DNA of 64,000 nucleotides from NCBI GenBank assembly GCA_019915015.1, contig JAHBBC010000001.1:2542001-2606000 (forward strand), read 5' to 3'. The position numbers and the translations under genes are program-made. Below are positions 44,754 through 56,560 of the stretch, piece after piece (position 1 is the stretch's first letter; every line of letters begins with the position of its first letter). The notes beneath the pieces are model-generated. The model was not told the DNA's origin. It ran no database searches and saw nothing but the letters and a program-made list of their open reading frames with translations. The stretch is from Auriscalpium vulgare. Taxonomy: Eukaryota; Basidiomycota; Agaricomycetes; Russulales; Auriscalpiaceae.

Positions 44754-47700
44754 TCAGAAACCCGAGCCGGTGACGAGAGCTGCACACACCAGGGTATCTT
44801 CGTGCAGATCACGGAAGTGCAATCGTAGGTCAGAAGGTATTTGGGAGGGCAGAATCAGAAAATGGACGGGCGGAGCAAACGGTCGTCCGGCGCTAAAATG
44901 CTGAGCCATGTGCTGTACATAGCACGGTAAGCTTCATTCTGGCCACATGCGCATCCAAAACATACCGAAGCGGTAAGCGTGGCCAAGCGAATGTCTCGCC
45001 GCAGGCCACGAGCATCTCGGCCGACCAAAACAAAAAGCTCCCATATGCAGTCAATGATGTGCACGGATGCGTTGACCTCGGACCTGCGCGGAAGGAAAGT
45101 TCGTAGCTTGATCTGAGAATCTCGGTTAGAAATGTACTCTTCATGCAAGTTGAAAGGAGCGCACTGGTTCATCGGCATTGCTGGCGTCAACGTGCCAAAC
45201 ACGGGTCTTGTGGCCCTCAAGCAAAGCGTCTGGTCGCCATCTCCAATAGTCAGCTTGGGCGTATTCTTTGTCGCCAAGCATCATCCAAAACAATTCGTCG
45301 TCCTCGCTCTGTCCTTCCTCCAATACCCTTACTTCCGAAGCTGGACCAGCGAGTGCCTGAGCATATGTCAGGGCTGCATCACGTTCAAGCGTTGTTGAGC
45401 CGCGGCCATGCCAGACATATGTTGTTCCCAGTAGGGTCAAACAGTAACTGTAGGCAGAACACAGGTTTGCGATGCTCTGGCACCATCCGGTCAGTCCAGT
45501 TCCGGAGCTGAGAGTACACAGCAGAATGGACTGACTAGATCACACTGATCGATGACCAGTGTGGTATCAAGCGTATGAACACGATGCATTGTGGTATCAT
45601 CCGAGGACCAATGCTGACGTGTTCCCTAGAACGGAATGAGTACCTCCGTTACAGACGTGCAAAATGCCGACCTGTCGAATGGCAAGGAGGCCGCCTAAAG
45701 CATACACGAAATCCGGCGTTTCTCGATGTTGAACGATATGAACCTGGACTCGCCTCAGTAACAAAATCAAAAATCATCCAGTGGGTAGCACACCAACCAG
45801 AGTTGTCCCATAACGTCGTGCCAAGTCCTTCAACTTTCCCTCCTCGCTTTCTGAAAAAGGACTGTCCTTCCCTTGCCAGCCCCAGACGTTCGTCGCAACC
45901 AGTCCAGTTGACCTTGTCTTGTAGCGATGTACGACAGCCAGTACTTCTGATTCGTGGAAGACGTGGATATTGCTTGCCAACGCGGTTGCTGAGCTACCTT
46001 TCACTGACATAACGTCAACGGAGATGCTGAGAATATCAGCGTCGGGCGTCCATCGCCTTGGAATGGTGGCGAGGATCTTCGCAAGATCCACGTAAGGTAG
46101 GGCTTCGTCTTCGTGTGCTACATGAAAAACTGAGCAGAACGCCTACATCAGAAGTGCCGAAACTTACGTATTTCCAGCAAGTCGTCGGAGTGCTGAGTTG
46201 GCGGCGGCTCTAAGGAGCCCGCATTCTCCACTTGCTCGGTCGACAGATTGCTGGCTGGCTGCAAAGCGGATACCGCAGGTGTTGCAGCGGCTCTTGCAAT
46301 CGTCGGAGCTGGTGAAGACACTGGCGTCTTCTCTTCCTTCAGGGCAGGTAGCACAAACGCGGAATACTTCTCGTGGCTCGACTTGCGCCTATCATTCACA
46401 ATAGCAGGCGACGTGCTGCTCTGCGGGCGCACGTCATCCTCGTCGACCTGCGGCGGCGGCGTGGGTACGGGTGTGGGTGCCTCATCCCGCGGGCTCGGAC
46501 TAATGGGCTCCGGGGTCGTCGACAGGAGGTGCTGCTCCTGCATGACCTGCGCCACGTCCATGACGAGCGCGCGGTTGCCCGTGCTGGGGATGCGGCTGTG
46601 CCGCCTCGGTGTGCGTGGGGGCTCGGGGCCGGCCGGCGCAGTGAACCCAGGGAGGGGGCGGGCGCCGACGAGGCCATCGAGCGCAGGCTTCGGCAGCTCG
46701 ATCGCAGATGGGGCGGGCGGTGTCGGTGTGTGGTCAGGTTTAACGCCGATGTCGGCGGCATGGGCCCATCGATTGATCACATTCTCTGCCTTTGGCGGAG
46801 GTGTGGGCGGCGGGTTGGCAGTGACTGGTGCGGCCACTGCCTCGTGGCTCCGCGCAGGTAGCAGGACTGCCTCGCGCAGGTTCTCGCGAGGCGGGCGCTC
46901 GTCCGCACTGGCCGCCTTTGTCTCGTGAGGCACCGCAAACGTGACCGTCGCGCCTTTCGCTTTCTTTGGCTTTTTGGCCCTGGTTTTCGTGGGCTGCCGA
47001 CACGCCCGGCACACGAAGTTCAAACATTATTATAAGCACACATCGATCATACACAGCGTAAACTACCAAGAGGGACGCACATGACTCAGAGGCTTCCCCG
47101 CCGGGGCGGCAGCCTCGAACGACGACCGCCCCGCGCTCGATCGGAGCCCCAGCTCGTAGTCGGAGTGCGCCGCCGCCGCCGGTGTTACGGGGCGCGAGTG
47201 CGAGTGCGCGGTGGTGGGGTCGTCGCCCGTCTTCACGGGCTTTATGTACGAAATCATCGTCGACGAGGAGCCCATGCCGCGCCCACCCGGCGACGGCGGG
47301 TTCGCGGCGCCTTTGACGCTTGTGTCCACCACAGAGAGCGACTTGTGCGACGCGACCTTGCGCACGGACTTGCCGGTGTGCTGCGGCTCGACGATCGCCG
47401 GCGGGCTGGCGCGCCTCTCCGACGTCCACGATTTGGCGGAATCTGGGACACTGCGCGAAGTCTTTCCCGTGTACTGCGTGTCTACGTGCTTGAGCGGCGG
47501 CGTCGACGGCTTGGACGCCGGCTCGCGGGGCGTCCATGACTTCCGCTGGGGCGCAGAGGGCGACGGCGATGGCTCGGGCTTCCAGCGGTCGGCGACACTG
47601 GACAGGCGCTTCCCAGGGAAGCGGCCAGTCTCGGAGACTGATGGGCTGGAAGTCTTTGCCTCGAGTTCGCTACTCGCCTTGACGATGGACTGCACAAAGC

Positions 47701-49044
47701 CGCGGCCCTTCAGCCTGCTGATGCTGGGAGTTGGGTCCTTCTGCGGCGTACGCAGCATGGCCTCCGATTTCGAGTGGACGAGAGGCTGCGGAGAAGCAAC
47801 GAAGGACTTGGCCGAGGGAGATGGCTGGATAGGGCGGGCGAATCCCGGCGACGAGAACGTCGCGGGCGAGATGGTCGCTGGAGGTGTAGCGACCTGCTTC
47901 GGGGTGAACGGGCGGGACGCCAGGGACGCGCTCGTCGCAGCCGACGCCAACGAGTTGCTCGATGATGAGGCGTAGCCGGACACCGCATGCCTGATGGGAG
48001 TGGAGGTGGGTGTGGAACGGATGGGAGGTGCAGGGGATGTCGCGAAGGCCCGAGAGCCGGGCAGAGGGGACGTAGCCTTGCTTCGAGAGTCATGACTGGG
48101 TACGCGGGGACTGACGGGGGATCTCAATTCAGGCTTGGAGTGGGATGATGGGATGGTGGGGGATACGCCTCGAGAGGTGGGTTCAGCGCGCGACGGGGTG
48201 CTGAGGGTGCGGGCGCGGGGAGTATCTGCCGTGCCACCCGTCTTCTGGGCCGTAATCGAGCGCTGCTCGACATGCTCCATATATCTCCTAGACGCTGTGC
48301 TTGTCTTGCGCTCCCGGGGAGCGATGTCCTTCTCCGGCTGATACGCTGACGTCGGCCGTGCTTCGACCACGCGCTCTGGTGCAGCAGGCGAGGGCTCGCG
48401 CGCCGGCGTCGGCTGCTTGACAGCAAGCCCAGGCATGGCAACTCCCCCGCGGCCAAAGACAGGATGCGGGGTGGTGATGGACGTGCGCGTGCGCTGCTCG
48501 AACTGGGTGGGGTCATGGGCATCCTGCTGCGGCGCATGCTTGTTCAGTCGGGGACCAGTCGCGCGGCCACCGATGAAGGCTGCGAGCGATACGGGTTCGG
48601 CGCGCGCTGGTTGGAGCTTGGGTGCAAATGAGGGCAGGACGCGTGCTGGGCTGCTGAGCTTGTGTAGTGCGTCGTCGTGCTCGCGCTGCCTGTCCGCGAT
48701 GGACAGCAGATCGTCAATTGGACTTTCGGAGCGCTTCACAACGGCAGGGGCGGGATCACTGCTCGGGACTGTTCAAACAGTTTAGACCTCTGTGTGGCGA
48801 TATTGCAAGAATGCGCACCTGCATCGGCCGCTGCTGCGCGGCTCGGGTACCCAGAACTGCGCCGCACCCTGGCAAGCCGGGACGCTGCGATCTCCTGCTC
48901 GAGTTTCCTGTACTCCTCCTCCTCGTCTGCGTCGACCTGGCGCTGCAGGGCCTTGATCTTCTGGGTCCACTCTGCGAGGCCAGTGTCCGGCTTTCCTGTA
49001 TGCATGGCGTATTGGCGGGATGCTGGGCTGGGTGGAACTTCCAT
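44754..49044 (-). CDS. gelsolin/villin-like protein with a long disordered N-terminal region
   Basis: A probable actin-binding protein of about 1200 residues. The N-terminus (MEVPPSPASRQYAMHTGKPD, then ALQRQVDADEEEEYRKLEQE) and a 550-residue Ser/Pro-rich part with VVKRSESPIDDLLSIADRQR, FIGGRATGPRLNKHAPQQ and PHPVFGRGGVAMPGL match what I know of the fungal DUF4045 region found in front of gelsolin repeats. A second Pro-rich exon (46148-46990) follows. The C-terminal third holds the gelsolin modules: DILSISVDVMSVKGSSATA, VVHRYKTRSTGLVATNVWGW, VYALGGLLAIRQ, LLGTTYVWHGRGSTTLERD, DDELFWMMLGDKEYAQADYW, IIDCIWELFVLVGRDAR and HFSAGRPFAPPVHFLILPSQ; the stop is at 44754-44756. Several introns, all in frame. 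A TATA box on the minus strand lies about 60 nt upstream. Confidence 0.82.
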
Positions 49045-49421
49045 GCTAGTCTGTGGGTCGTGTGCTCGTTAGATCAAGAAGGCATGCACAGTTGAAGGGT
49101 TATATAGGAAGAGAAAGAGTGGTGTGGATTGACAACGTTGAAGCCGCCTGCTGACCGCGGCGCCCTACAATGGCCGGGTGTTGTGGTCGACGGTGGCGTG
49201 AGGCGCGCGCGTCATCTTATCGCTGGTGGCTGCCGGCTGCCGACCAGTGGCCACTTTGAAACCACTCTCATCGACACTGATCAAAGGGTGGCGGCACGCG
49301 TAAGGTATCCCATTATATTTGCAGCTAACTAGTGGATATGTCCCTGGTAAATGAAGCACGATAGAGCTACAAGAGTTCGGTAAATCGGTCATACTTCCGT
49401 TTCCTGGTTGGCTCCTGCATA
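49045..49421. other. 377-nt spacer with gelsolin-like promoter
   Basis: A TATATAA on the minus strand near 49100-49107 suits the gelsolin-like gene. The rest is the 3' side of the GPI-type gene. No gene is seen. Confidence 0.5.
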
Positions 49422-50388
49422 TCAAGCGAGAGTAAGGAAACCGACTGCCAAAGCAACCATAGACGCCGTCATCGGGCCGATCGAAATGCCCGCAACCACA
49501 CCGTTCTTGCCACTCGACGGCAGCTTGTCACCAGACGCGGTCTGAGAGATGCCGGAAGGCTGCGCCCCATCTATTGCCATACCGTCAGAGAAATATAATG
49601 CGGTGAGGAACGAGGGAGCGCACTCAAGAAGTCAGCACCGCATGCATTAGAGATGGTGGTGTTGTCGTCAGAGTCGAATATGCCGGGATAAGTCTGACCG
49701 ATAAGGTTGAACGCCGTCTTGGTGCAGCCGTTGCACGTTTGGCTCTGGGTGAGATTGAGGGACGAGAATCCTCCCGAGAGCAGCTGGGGCACGAGGCTGG
49801 TGATGCCATTGACAGATAGGGTGGTACCGGTGGAGGTTTGCGCATCAGTCAGCTCTTCGGTCACGCAAAGCTGATTGGCGCTGTTGCTACAGGAGGCCTA
49901 CCATCAATGAAAGCATAACAATGAACATGAAATTGACCTACTCCTTTAGGCATGCGATTTCTCGCACGAGAGGGTAGTATTCCTCGACGGAGGCGATGAG
50001 AGCGGGCAGGGAGCCCTGGCTGAAGCCGACGACGGACAGGTCTGTCGCGCACCCCTGGGTGATATTTGTGAGGATGGTGGACAGGGAGGAGTTGGCGCAA
50101 GCAGGTTGTGAGCAGAAACCGGTCAACCACTTATTGAAAGGGTCAATGAGCGAGTCGCTGCTGCCGGCGAGGGCAAGGGGAATGAGGCCGTCTGCATTGA
50201 GACATTGGCCATCGGAGGATGCAGCGACGGCGGCCAGGGAGTCCTCGCATTGTGTGGAGAGGTTGAGTCTGAAAAAGGGATGAGGGGGGCAGGTGGGGAA
50301 GAGGGGATACGTACGACTGTGCGGAGGCGGAGAGGACGCCACTTGCGAAAAGAGCGACGGCAAGGGAGGCAAGACAGCGAGAAAACAT
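49422..50388 (-). CDS. secreted, probably GPI-anchored protein of unknown function
   Basis: About 265 residues. A signal peptide MFSRCLASLAVALFASGVLSA is followed, after an intron, by LNLSTQCEDSLAAVAASSDG and a Cys-rich mature part: QCLNADGLIPLALAGS, GFCSQPACANSSLSTILT, NITQGCATDLSVVGF, LVREIACLKE, NQLCVTEELTD, TCNGCTKTAFNL and SNACGADFL, with several N-glycosylation sites (NSS, NIT, NLT). The last exon has a small-residue stretch followed by a hydrophobic tail (VVAGISIGPMTASMVALAVG) that ends the protein, as GPI signals do. It resembles a group of Cys-rich wall proteins without known function in agarics. Three introns are clear. It is head-to-head with the plus-strand gene at 50899. Confidence 0.72.
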
Positions 50389-50898
50389 GGTGAAGATGGA
50401 ATAATAGAGTGCGTTGTACACGACGTGCTTTTGACCGGCAAAAGGGAGGATGAGAGGGGTTATATGGAAAAGTCTGAGCCTGTATCCAAGCCTGCGCCGC
50501 CTGCTCGGCTGGCTGCCAAGGTCCTTGGTGGCGGTGTCCGACTCCGGCAACCGACGCCTTTTGCATCCGCGACCTATATACCCATGCGATTCGGACTCCT
50601 AGGCCATGAAGCCCGCTGTCTACAACGATGCTATACAGCGCAGGCAGCTTCACGCCGAGTGAGAGGCCATGGCCGTCGTGTGCTCTCATGCGGTCTCTGC
50701 CAACCGACCACCTTGGCGCCAACCGTCGGCCGCATCTCGGCGCCGCGACTTTCTGTCGATATTTGATCTTTCGCAGGCGCCGAAAGGAGCAATGACTCTG
50801 CCTGGATCTGCTTCGCGATAGCAGCTGCCAACTCCGAATATATCCAATGCGAACGCTTCCAACCCTCCTCCTCGACCACCACCACCACCGCCAACACC
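50389..50898. other. 510-nt divergent promoter region
   Basis: Lies between the start codons of the GPI-type gene (minus) and the coiled-coil gene (plus). A TATATAACC-like box on the minus strand near 50460 suits the former. No gene is seen. Confidence 0.5.
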
Positions 50899-52656
50899 TC
50901 CATGGCTGGCCAAGACTGCGTCGTCGACGTCGAAACAGATCGCTCGGAGAGCTCCGTTGTCGATCGCTTCGAGCATTATGCCCGAATGTGAGCGCTTAGC
51001 CATCTCAGCAACCGCGCATACACTCACCCTACACATCCTGTAGCACCGGCCTCTACCCATGGCGGCCGAGCAAAGCCAGTCGGCAACACTATTTTGTCCG
51101 CTACTCACGTCCAGATGGGGTCCATCGAGCCTGCAGGGACTCGCACCCTGATTTCGATGTTTCTGCGCTCACCTCCGCGTACCTCGTCGATCGCTTCATC
51201 GAGGTAACGACGCATGGCGACCCTTCTCCCACCGCCTCTCCGATCACCCCAAAGGCGAGCACACGACGCCAACCACAGCCAGCCATCACCACAGGCCAAC
51301 CGTACGTCGCCATCTCCCCAACAAGCGCCTTGCCCACGCCCCCAGGATCTGCATTGGATCGTGATGGGTCTCCTAACTTCCCTCTGCCTGTACGACCGGT
51401 GGTCCTCCAGGCGGCCGTCGCCAGTGACGAAGACAAGGAAAATCATGACCATGACGAAGAGCTGGTGGTCACGCAACTGGTGTCCACGCGTCCTCTCCAG
51501 TCCGCTCCTCCGCTGCCCATCTCCCTCTCCTTACCCAGTGCGACCGCCACGCATCCTCTGATCCCGACAGGGATGCCGTCGCTCCAGACCGACGTCGTGC
51601 TTTCTCTCTGCGGTGAACGCATCAAGCTGGATCTCAATGCTCTTGACGAGGATCCGTCTACGGTCATCAGTCTACTCAAGGCGTCTGCCAGCGATTGTGA
51701 CTTGTGGATGATGGTAGGCGCGACATATCGCCGACGTGGTAACGTCGGTGCAGCTATTTTGGTCGTCGAAGCCATGTTGGATGGTGAGTGTATGCGTCAT
51801 CTGTCTTTATGCCGGGCCGCACTCAGAGCACACGACGGGTCAAGTTATGAAAGATCACGGTCTTGTCGAAAGCGACCTCAAGCCTGCCTTCCTGATGCTC
51901 TCGCATTGTCAAACAGAGCTCTGCAAACGGTCTCGAAATCCAGACGGGACGGAGACGGAGGCTTCTCTTGCCCACATGGACCGTTCAAGACGCTGGCTCC
52001 AACGCGTGTACGGCACTCACGTCCCGGAACCGGAGGCTCCTCAAGCAGCAGCCTTGGAGCTCGTGTATACCAATGGCGCAGCGGGTTCGTCGCGGGAGGG
52101 TAACCGTGGACTGCCGATTGCGAAAGCCATGCGGGATGTGACCGAGTTGCCTCCAGTGCGAATACGTCCCCGCGATGTTGCTGCCACCGCCGAATCAACG
52201 TTGGTATCTGCGCCCGCTCCGAGCTCGGTCACGAAGACGCCCGTCGATAGCCTGCAGCGCGACCTGCAGATCCTGCGCGACCGTCAGGCTACGCACGTCG
52301 CGGAGCTCTCTTCGACTCGCTCTGCGAAGCGTGCACTCGAGGACGAGTGCGTGCACGAGCGGACGCAGCGACGGAAGCTCGAACGTGTTCTATACGACGT
52401 GGAGGCACAGCTCGCGAAGGCGCAGCGGATGGAGCAAGAAGCGCGGGAGCTGCTAAGACGTGAGATCCACGAACGCAGGCGTGCGGAGGAGATCGCGAGG
52501 CAAGAGCGCGAACAGCGGATTGACGCGGAGGAACGCGGGAGGAAGGATGTACGGCCGCTGCTGGAGGGCCTCGCTGGGCTGTTTCAAAGGGCGGCAGCTC
52601 AGGGTGACGTTTCTGCGCTCTTGGTGGCGATAGGATGTAAGGCGCAGGGCGCGTAA
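50899..52656 (+). CDS. coiled-coil protein of unknown function
   Basis: Three exons, about 540 residues. Exon 1 starts MAGQDCVVDVETDRSESSVV. A GT-AG intron (from about 50987) leads to TGLYPWRPSKASRQHYFVRY and SAYLVDRFIEVTTHGDP, a Ser/Pro-rich linker, then a folded-looking block (ERIKLDLNALDEDPSTVISL, WMMVGATYRRRGNVGAAILV) that resembles a helical-repeat pair and may be TPR-like. After a second intron (51785-51849) come DLKPAFLMLSHCQTELCKRS and MDRSRRWLQRVYG. The C-terminus is a coiled coil of about 120 residues (LQRDLQILRDRQATHVAELS through REIHERRRAEEIARQERE) and ends LFQRAAAQGDVSALLVAIG. No enzyme motif is visible. Frame is kept throughout. Confidence 0.7.
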
Positions 52657-53087
52657 GTGTTCGAGGTTTCTCGTCACGCATTCACGACTCTGTTTCGGTT
52701 TCGATTCTCTGCACATCGGTTCGTCGCGGGTCAAGGACTTCTATGCATCACTGCAATCGCATATCACTCTCATGGACTCATCACTATACCCGCATTCTGT
52801 AATATGTATAACCTCGCAGTCACAAAGCTTGTACCATTCGTCTTCAATAAATCATCGCTCGACTTGCCCAGACTCCTTCACAACTGGACCTAAAGCTAGG
52901 ATTGCCCGATACGGAAGCAACTATACAGCTCTCGGAGACAGCCGTGCCACCGCAAACCTTATCCTATCATCGACACGCAGCCGCAACAGGCACAAACAGC
53001 GTACATCCCGCCCGGCCTTGCTCGTCGTTGACACACGCTCTCTCCTTCAAGGCCCCCCTCGCCGCCCTCAAGACCGCAAAATACAAA
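52657..53087. other. 431-nt spacer before the uS7 gene
   Basis: 3' end of the coiled-coil gene and promoter of the ribosomal protein gene. Nothing else is seen. Confidence 0.5.
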
Positions 53088-53991
53088 ATGGCCGCCGTCC
53101 AAACCCTCCCCAAGGACATCTCCAAGCTCGGCGCAGAGGTGAAGCTTTTCGGCAAGTGGGAGACCCAGGAGTGCGTGCATCTTATGTCTTGAGCACGGTA
53201 TCAAATGGGTGACTGACCAGGCTGCGCTCGCTCGTGCAGTGTCGAGGTGAAGGACATCTCGCTCACGGATTACATCCAAATCCGCCACGCGGTCTACCTC
53301 CCGCACACCGCTGGCCGTTATGCCAAGAAGCAGTTCAAGAAGGCGCAGATGCCCATTGTCGAGCGATTGGTTGACAGGTGCGTCGTGCCCTCCCGCAACT
53401 TGCGGCGCGCGGGACGCTGACGCTGCGGCAGCCTGATGATGAAGGGCCGCAACAACGGCAAGAAGCTGCTCGCCGTCCGCATCGTCGCGCACGCGTTCGA
53501 GATCATCCACCTGCTCACGGACCAGAACCCCATCCAGGTGCGTTGCGTGTGCGTTGCGTGCGGCTGCGCGTGCTGATGGACCGCGCAGGTGCTCGTAGAC
53601 GCCATCGTGAACACCGGCCCCCGTGAGGACTCGACCCGTATCGGCTCGCAGGGCACCGTGCGTCGCCAGGCCGTCGACGTCTCACCTCTGCGGAGAGTGA
53701 ACCAGGCCGTTGCCCTGCTCACCATCGGCGTACGTCCTCTAGCTATCTTGCGTACCACGCATCGTTGCTGACGGGAAGCGATACGTAGACCCGTGAATCG
53801 GCATTCCGCAACGTCAAGTCCGTCGCCGAGTGCCTCGCGGACGAGCTCATCAACGCCGCGAAGGGCTCGTCGAACTCGTATGCCATCAAGGTGCGTATAC
53901 GCGCATCACCCGCGCTGCATGTTCTGATCCGCTGCGGTCACTTGTTCAGAAAAAGGACGAGCTCGAGCGTGTGGCGAAGTCCAATCGGTGA
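53088..53991 (+). CDS. 40S ribosomal protein S5 (uS7)
   Basis: Small-subunit protein at the mRNA exit side, contacting 18S rRNA. It starts [20 protein letters not shown] at 53088 and runs through [48 protein letters not shown]-type [99 protein letters not shown] and [20 protein letters not shown], ending KSNR at 53989-53991. Five introns of 50-65 nt split it. Length is about 205 residues, as expected. Introns in ribosomal protein genes are usual in basidiomycetes. Confidence 0.96.
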
Positions 53992-54669
53992 ACGCCGACC
54001 CGTCGACCCGGCGGCTTCCCACCGTCATGTTCCCGCCCCACGCCCAGCATGCCCGCTATGTCCCCCGTATCGTGTTGTGTTATGGCAGCCCATGCAATGC
54101 AATTTCAAACTCTCGAAGGATGTGTGACGTTCGGTGCCTGGGGCATCTCTTCAGTATTCGCCCGCTGTGAACTGTCGACGGACCAGCCGTGCTTCGCTAA
54201 CCTTCTCCACGTAAGTTCGCCTTCGCCGCGGACTGCGGGGAGATGCACCGCATGCGCTCGCATGTGGAGTGGGCAGGGAGTGGGACGGCAGATTTCTGGA
54301 ATTTGGACAGACTTGCTCCGAGGAAACAGCAGGCTTGCGTTCTCGTTCTGATTGAAGCATGCGGTGGATATGCGTCATCCCTGTTGACGCGGACGTCGCA
54401 GACGCTCGCTGATGAAGTGATTGCGCGAGCAGCTTATTGGTCGTGCATTGATCAAGTCGACATCCTGACATCGTGTGGGTATGAACTGACACTGTCAATA
54501 TTCTTGCCGTCATTGAATTCACAACACTTCGCCAGGACGTGCTGCAGGGACGTGCGCATATTTTCCAGCTAGGCGATGCTCGCTGTTTGCCGACTTGCGC
54601 CACTGAGCCTGGCAGGGTCGGTCCTTTCAACCCGAGCCACCACGTCAACCTCTCGAAAACACATACACA
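53992..54669. other. 678-nt spacer between two convergent 3' ends
   Basis: Between uS7 and the Zn2Cys6-pattern gene. No supported gene; short frames only. Confidence 0.5.
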
Positions 54670-56560
54670 CTACTGAAAATATGTCTTCAACGCCGAGATC
54701 TCTCCAACCGTGTCGCGCGCCCGGGCCTCCAACGCCATGATCCTCTCCCGTATCTGCGCCACCTCGCGCGGCGACAGCGCCCCGTGCAAGTTGTCCCCGG
54801 CCCCCCGGTGCCCACGACCATTCTCCGCTGTCATGCGCGACATTTCCGACGGTGCGAGGGACCCAGGGCGGCCCCGGGGGTAGCCGTCCACGCTGCCGTG
54901 CACAGACGGCCGCCGCGTCGGGCGGCGCTGGCCCGGCAGCGGCACCGTCGCCGCGCGGTCGCGTGCGCCGCCGCCGCCGCGCGCGCGCCTGCCTGCTGTG
55001 CTCTCGGGGAGCGTCGTGGCGACGCCGACCTGCACAGGGCCCGCCGCCGTCGGTGCCGCCGCCCGCTTGCCGCCAAAGAACCACCCAAGCAGCTTTCCTC
55101 CTCCAGACCCGGTCTGCTTCACCGCCGGGGCGTGCTTCCCTACGCCATTCCCCGCGTTCAGCGCCTCGCGCTCTCTCGCCTCGCGCCGCCGCCGCCGCCT
55201 CTCCTCCCTGTCCAGCGGGACACCCCCTTCTCCAGGTCGTGCGGACTCCCCCGACGCCCCCCGCTCCCTGTCCATCGCACCTGCACCCGCCTCCATCGGC
55301 ATCGTTGGGTCCTCGACCGTCGCGCGTCGCACTAGTGTCCGCCGTCGCCTCTTCGGCGGTGCGCGCGCGTCCGTCTCGCCCGGCGGCGGTCCTGCCATTA
55401 TACTCGGCGCGCGTCCCGACCCGCTGACGGAGGGTGCGATGCCCACTTGCACGGGCGGCGGGACGGGAATCGGCTGGGGCTCGCCGCGCGCATGGTCCAG
55501 CTCCTCGGGCGGTGCAGGTGCGAACGGCGGCTCGCGCGCTTTTTTCTTCTCCCCGAACCTGAACCAATGTAACATTTTTGAACCTATCCCTCGACGCTTC
55601 TCCCCGGCGACCTGTGGCTCTTTCTCCCGCCGTTCAGGGTCGTAGCCGGGCACGGCGACCTGGTGCGAGCAGTACACGAGCGCCTCGCGGCAGGCGGTGC
55701 ACGGGCTCCCTTCGATGTTGTCGCCGACGCATAGGATGCGGAGTTCGACGCAGCGCGCGCACGGGCGGTGGCGCTGGTGCTGGCTGGGGCCGGCAGATAT
55801 CGCCTGCGGTGAGCTGCGTCAGTACATGATGGGCGCATTGCATCGACTCATGCCCACCCCAGGAGAGTCCAACTGCGACGAAGCAGGCTCAGCGAGTGTC
55901 GCAGCTGGAGACGGCCATGTGCTTACTATTCCCGGTGCATTCCCGCCCGCCATCATCGGATAGGGCCCGTCCTGCGCCCTCCGCAGACTGCCCCCGGGCG
56001 GCGAGAACGGCGGCGGGGCGCCCCATATGCTGTCCTGGATGCTCGCGTGGTCGCCGCGCGGAGGGCTGACGTGCGCGAGCTGCTGCGCGACGGCGGGGTG
56101 GCGCGCAGTCGGGACGTACGGGCCCGGGGCGACGCCGCGCACGCTGTGCTGCACGCTGCCCCTGCGCTGCGGGTGCGGCGGGTGCGGTGGCGGCGGGTGC
56201 TGGGCGTTCACGGTGTCGACGAGGTGCTCGTGGTCGCGCGTGGCGGTGTCGCGCAGCAGGCGCACGGTCTCGTGGCGGGTGGCGAGCTCCCTGCCCGGGG
56301 GGACGTCGAGGTTCAGGTAGCGCAGCAGCCCGAAGTAGTCGTCCTGCGCGCGCCGATGATGTCAGTGCAGATAGATGCAGGCACGAGTGAATGTGTGCGC
56401 AGGGACGGCGACGCACCCAGGGCGCCTGGAGCTCCTCCCACCAGGCGTGCCAGGCGGGGAGCAGGTCGGGCTGTGCGTGGGGGCGGGCGGCGAGGGTCTT
56501 CTCGAGGGCGGCGAGCTTGGTGCGGACCTGGCGGGTGGTCTTGGAGTCGAGCGACGCCAT
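54670..56560 (-). CDS. protein with a Zn2Cys6-type cysteine cluster, otherwise unknown
   Basis: About 560 residues. It starts MASLDSKTTRQVRTKLAALE and has an N-terminal helical part (LLPAWHAWWEELQAPWVR) joined by a short intron to DDYFGLLRYLNLDVPPGREL. A His/Pro-rich stretch follows. After another intron there are six cysteines with the spacing CX2CX6CX9CX2CX6C in the block CARCVELRILC plus CTACREALVYC, exactly the fungal binuclear zinc cluster spacing. The basic residues that normally lie between the second and third cysteine and contact DNA are missing. The rest is Arg/Pro/Gly-rich with repeated Arg runs (EERRRRRREAR, PPKRRRRTLVRR) and a short helix at the end. It could be a DNA-binding factor or a scaffold keeping only the zinc fold. 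Confidence 0.65.

Noticed and set aside
45132..45511. Plus-strand genes opposite the gelsolin modules
   Set aside because: The minus strand encodes recognisable gelsolin sequence here; plus-strand frames are shadows.
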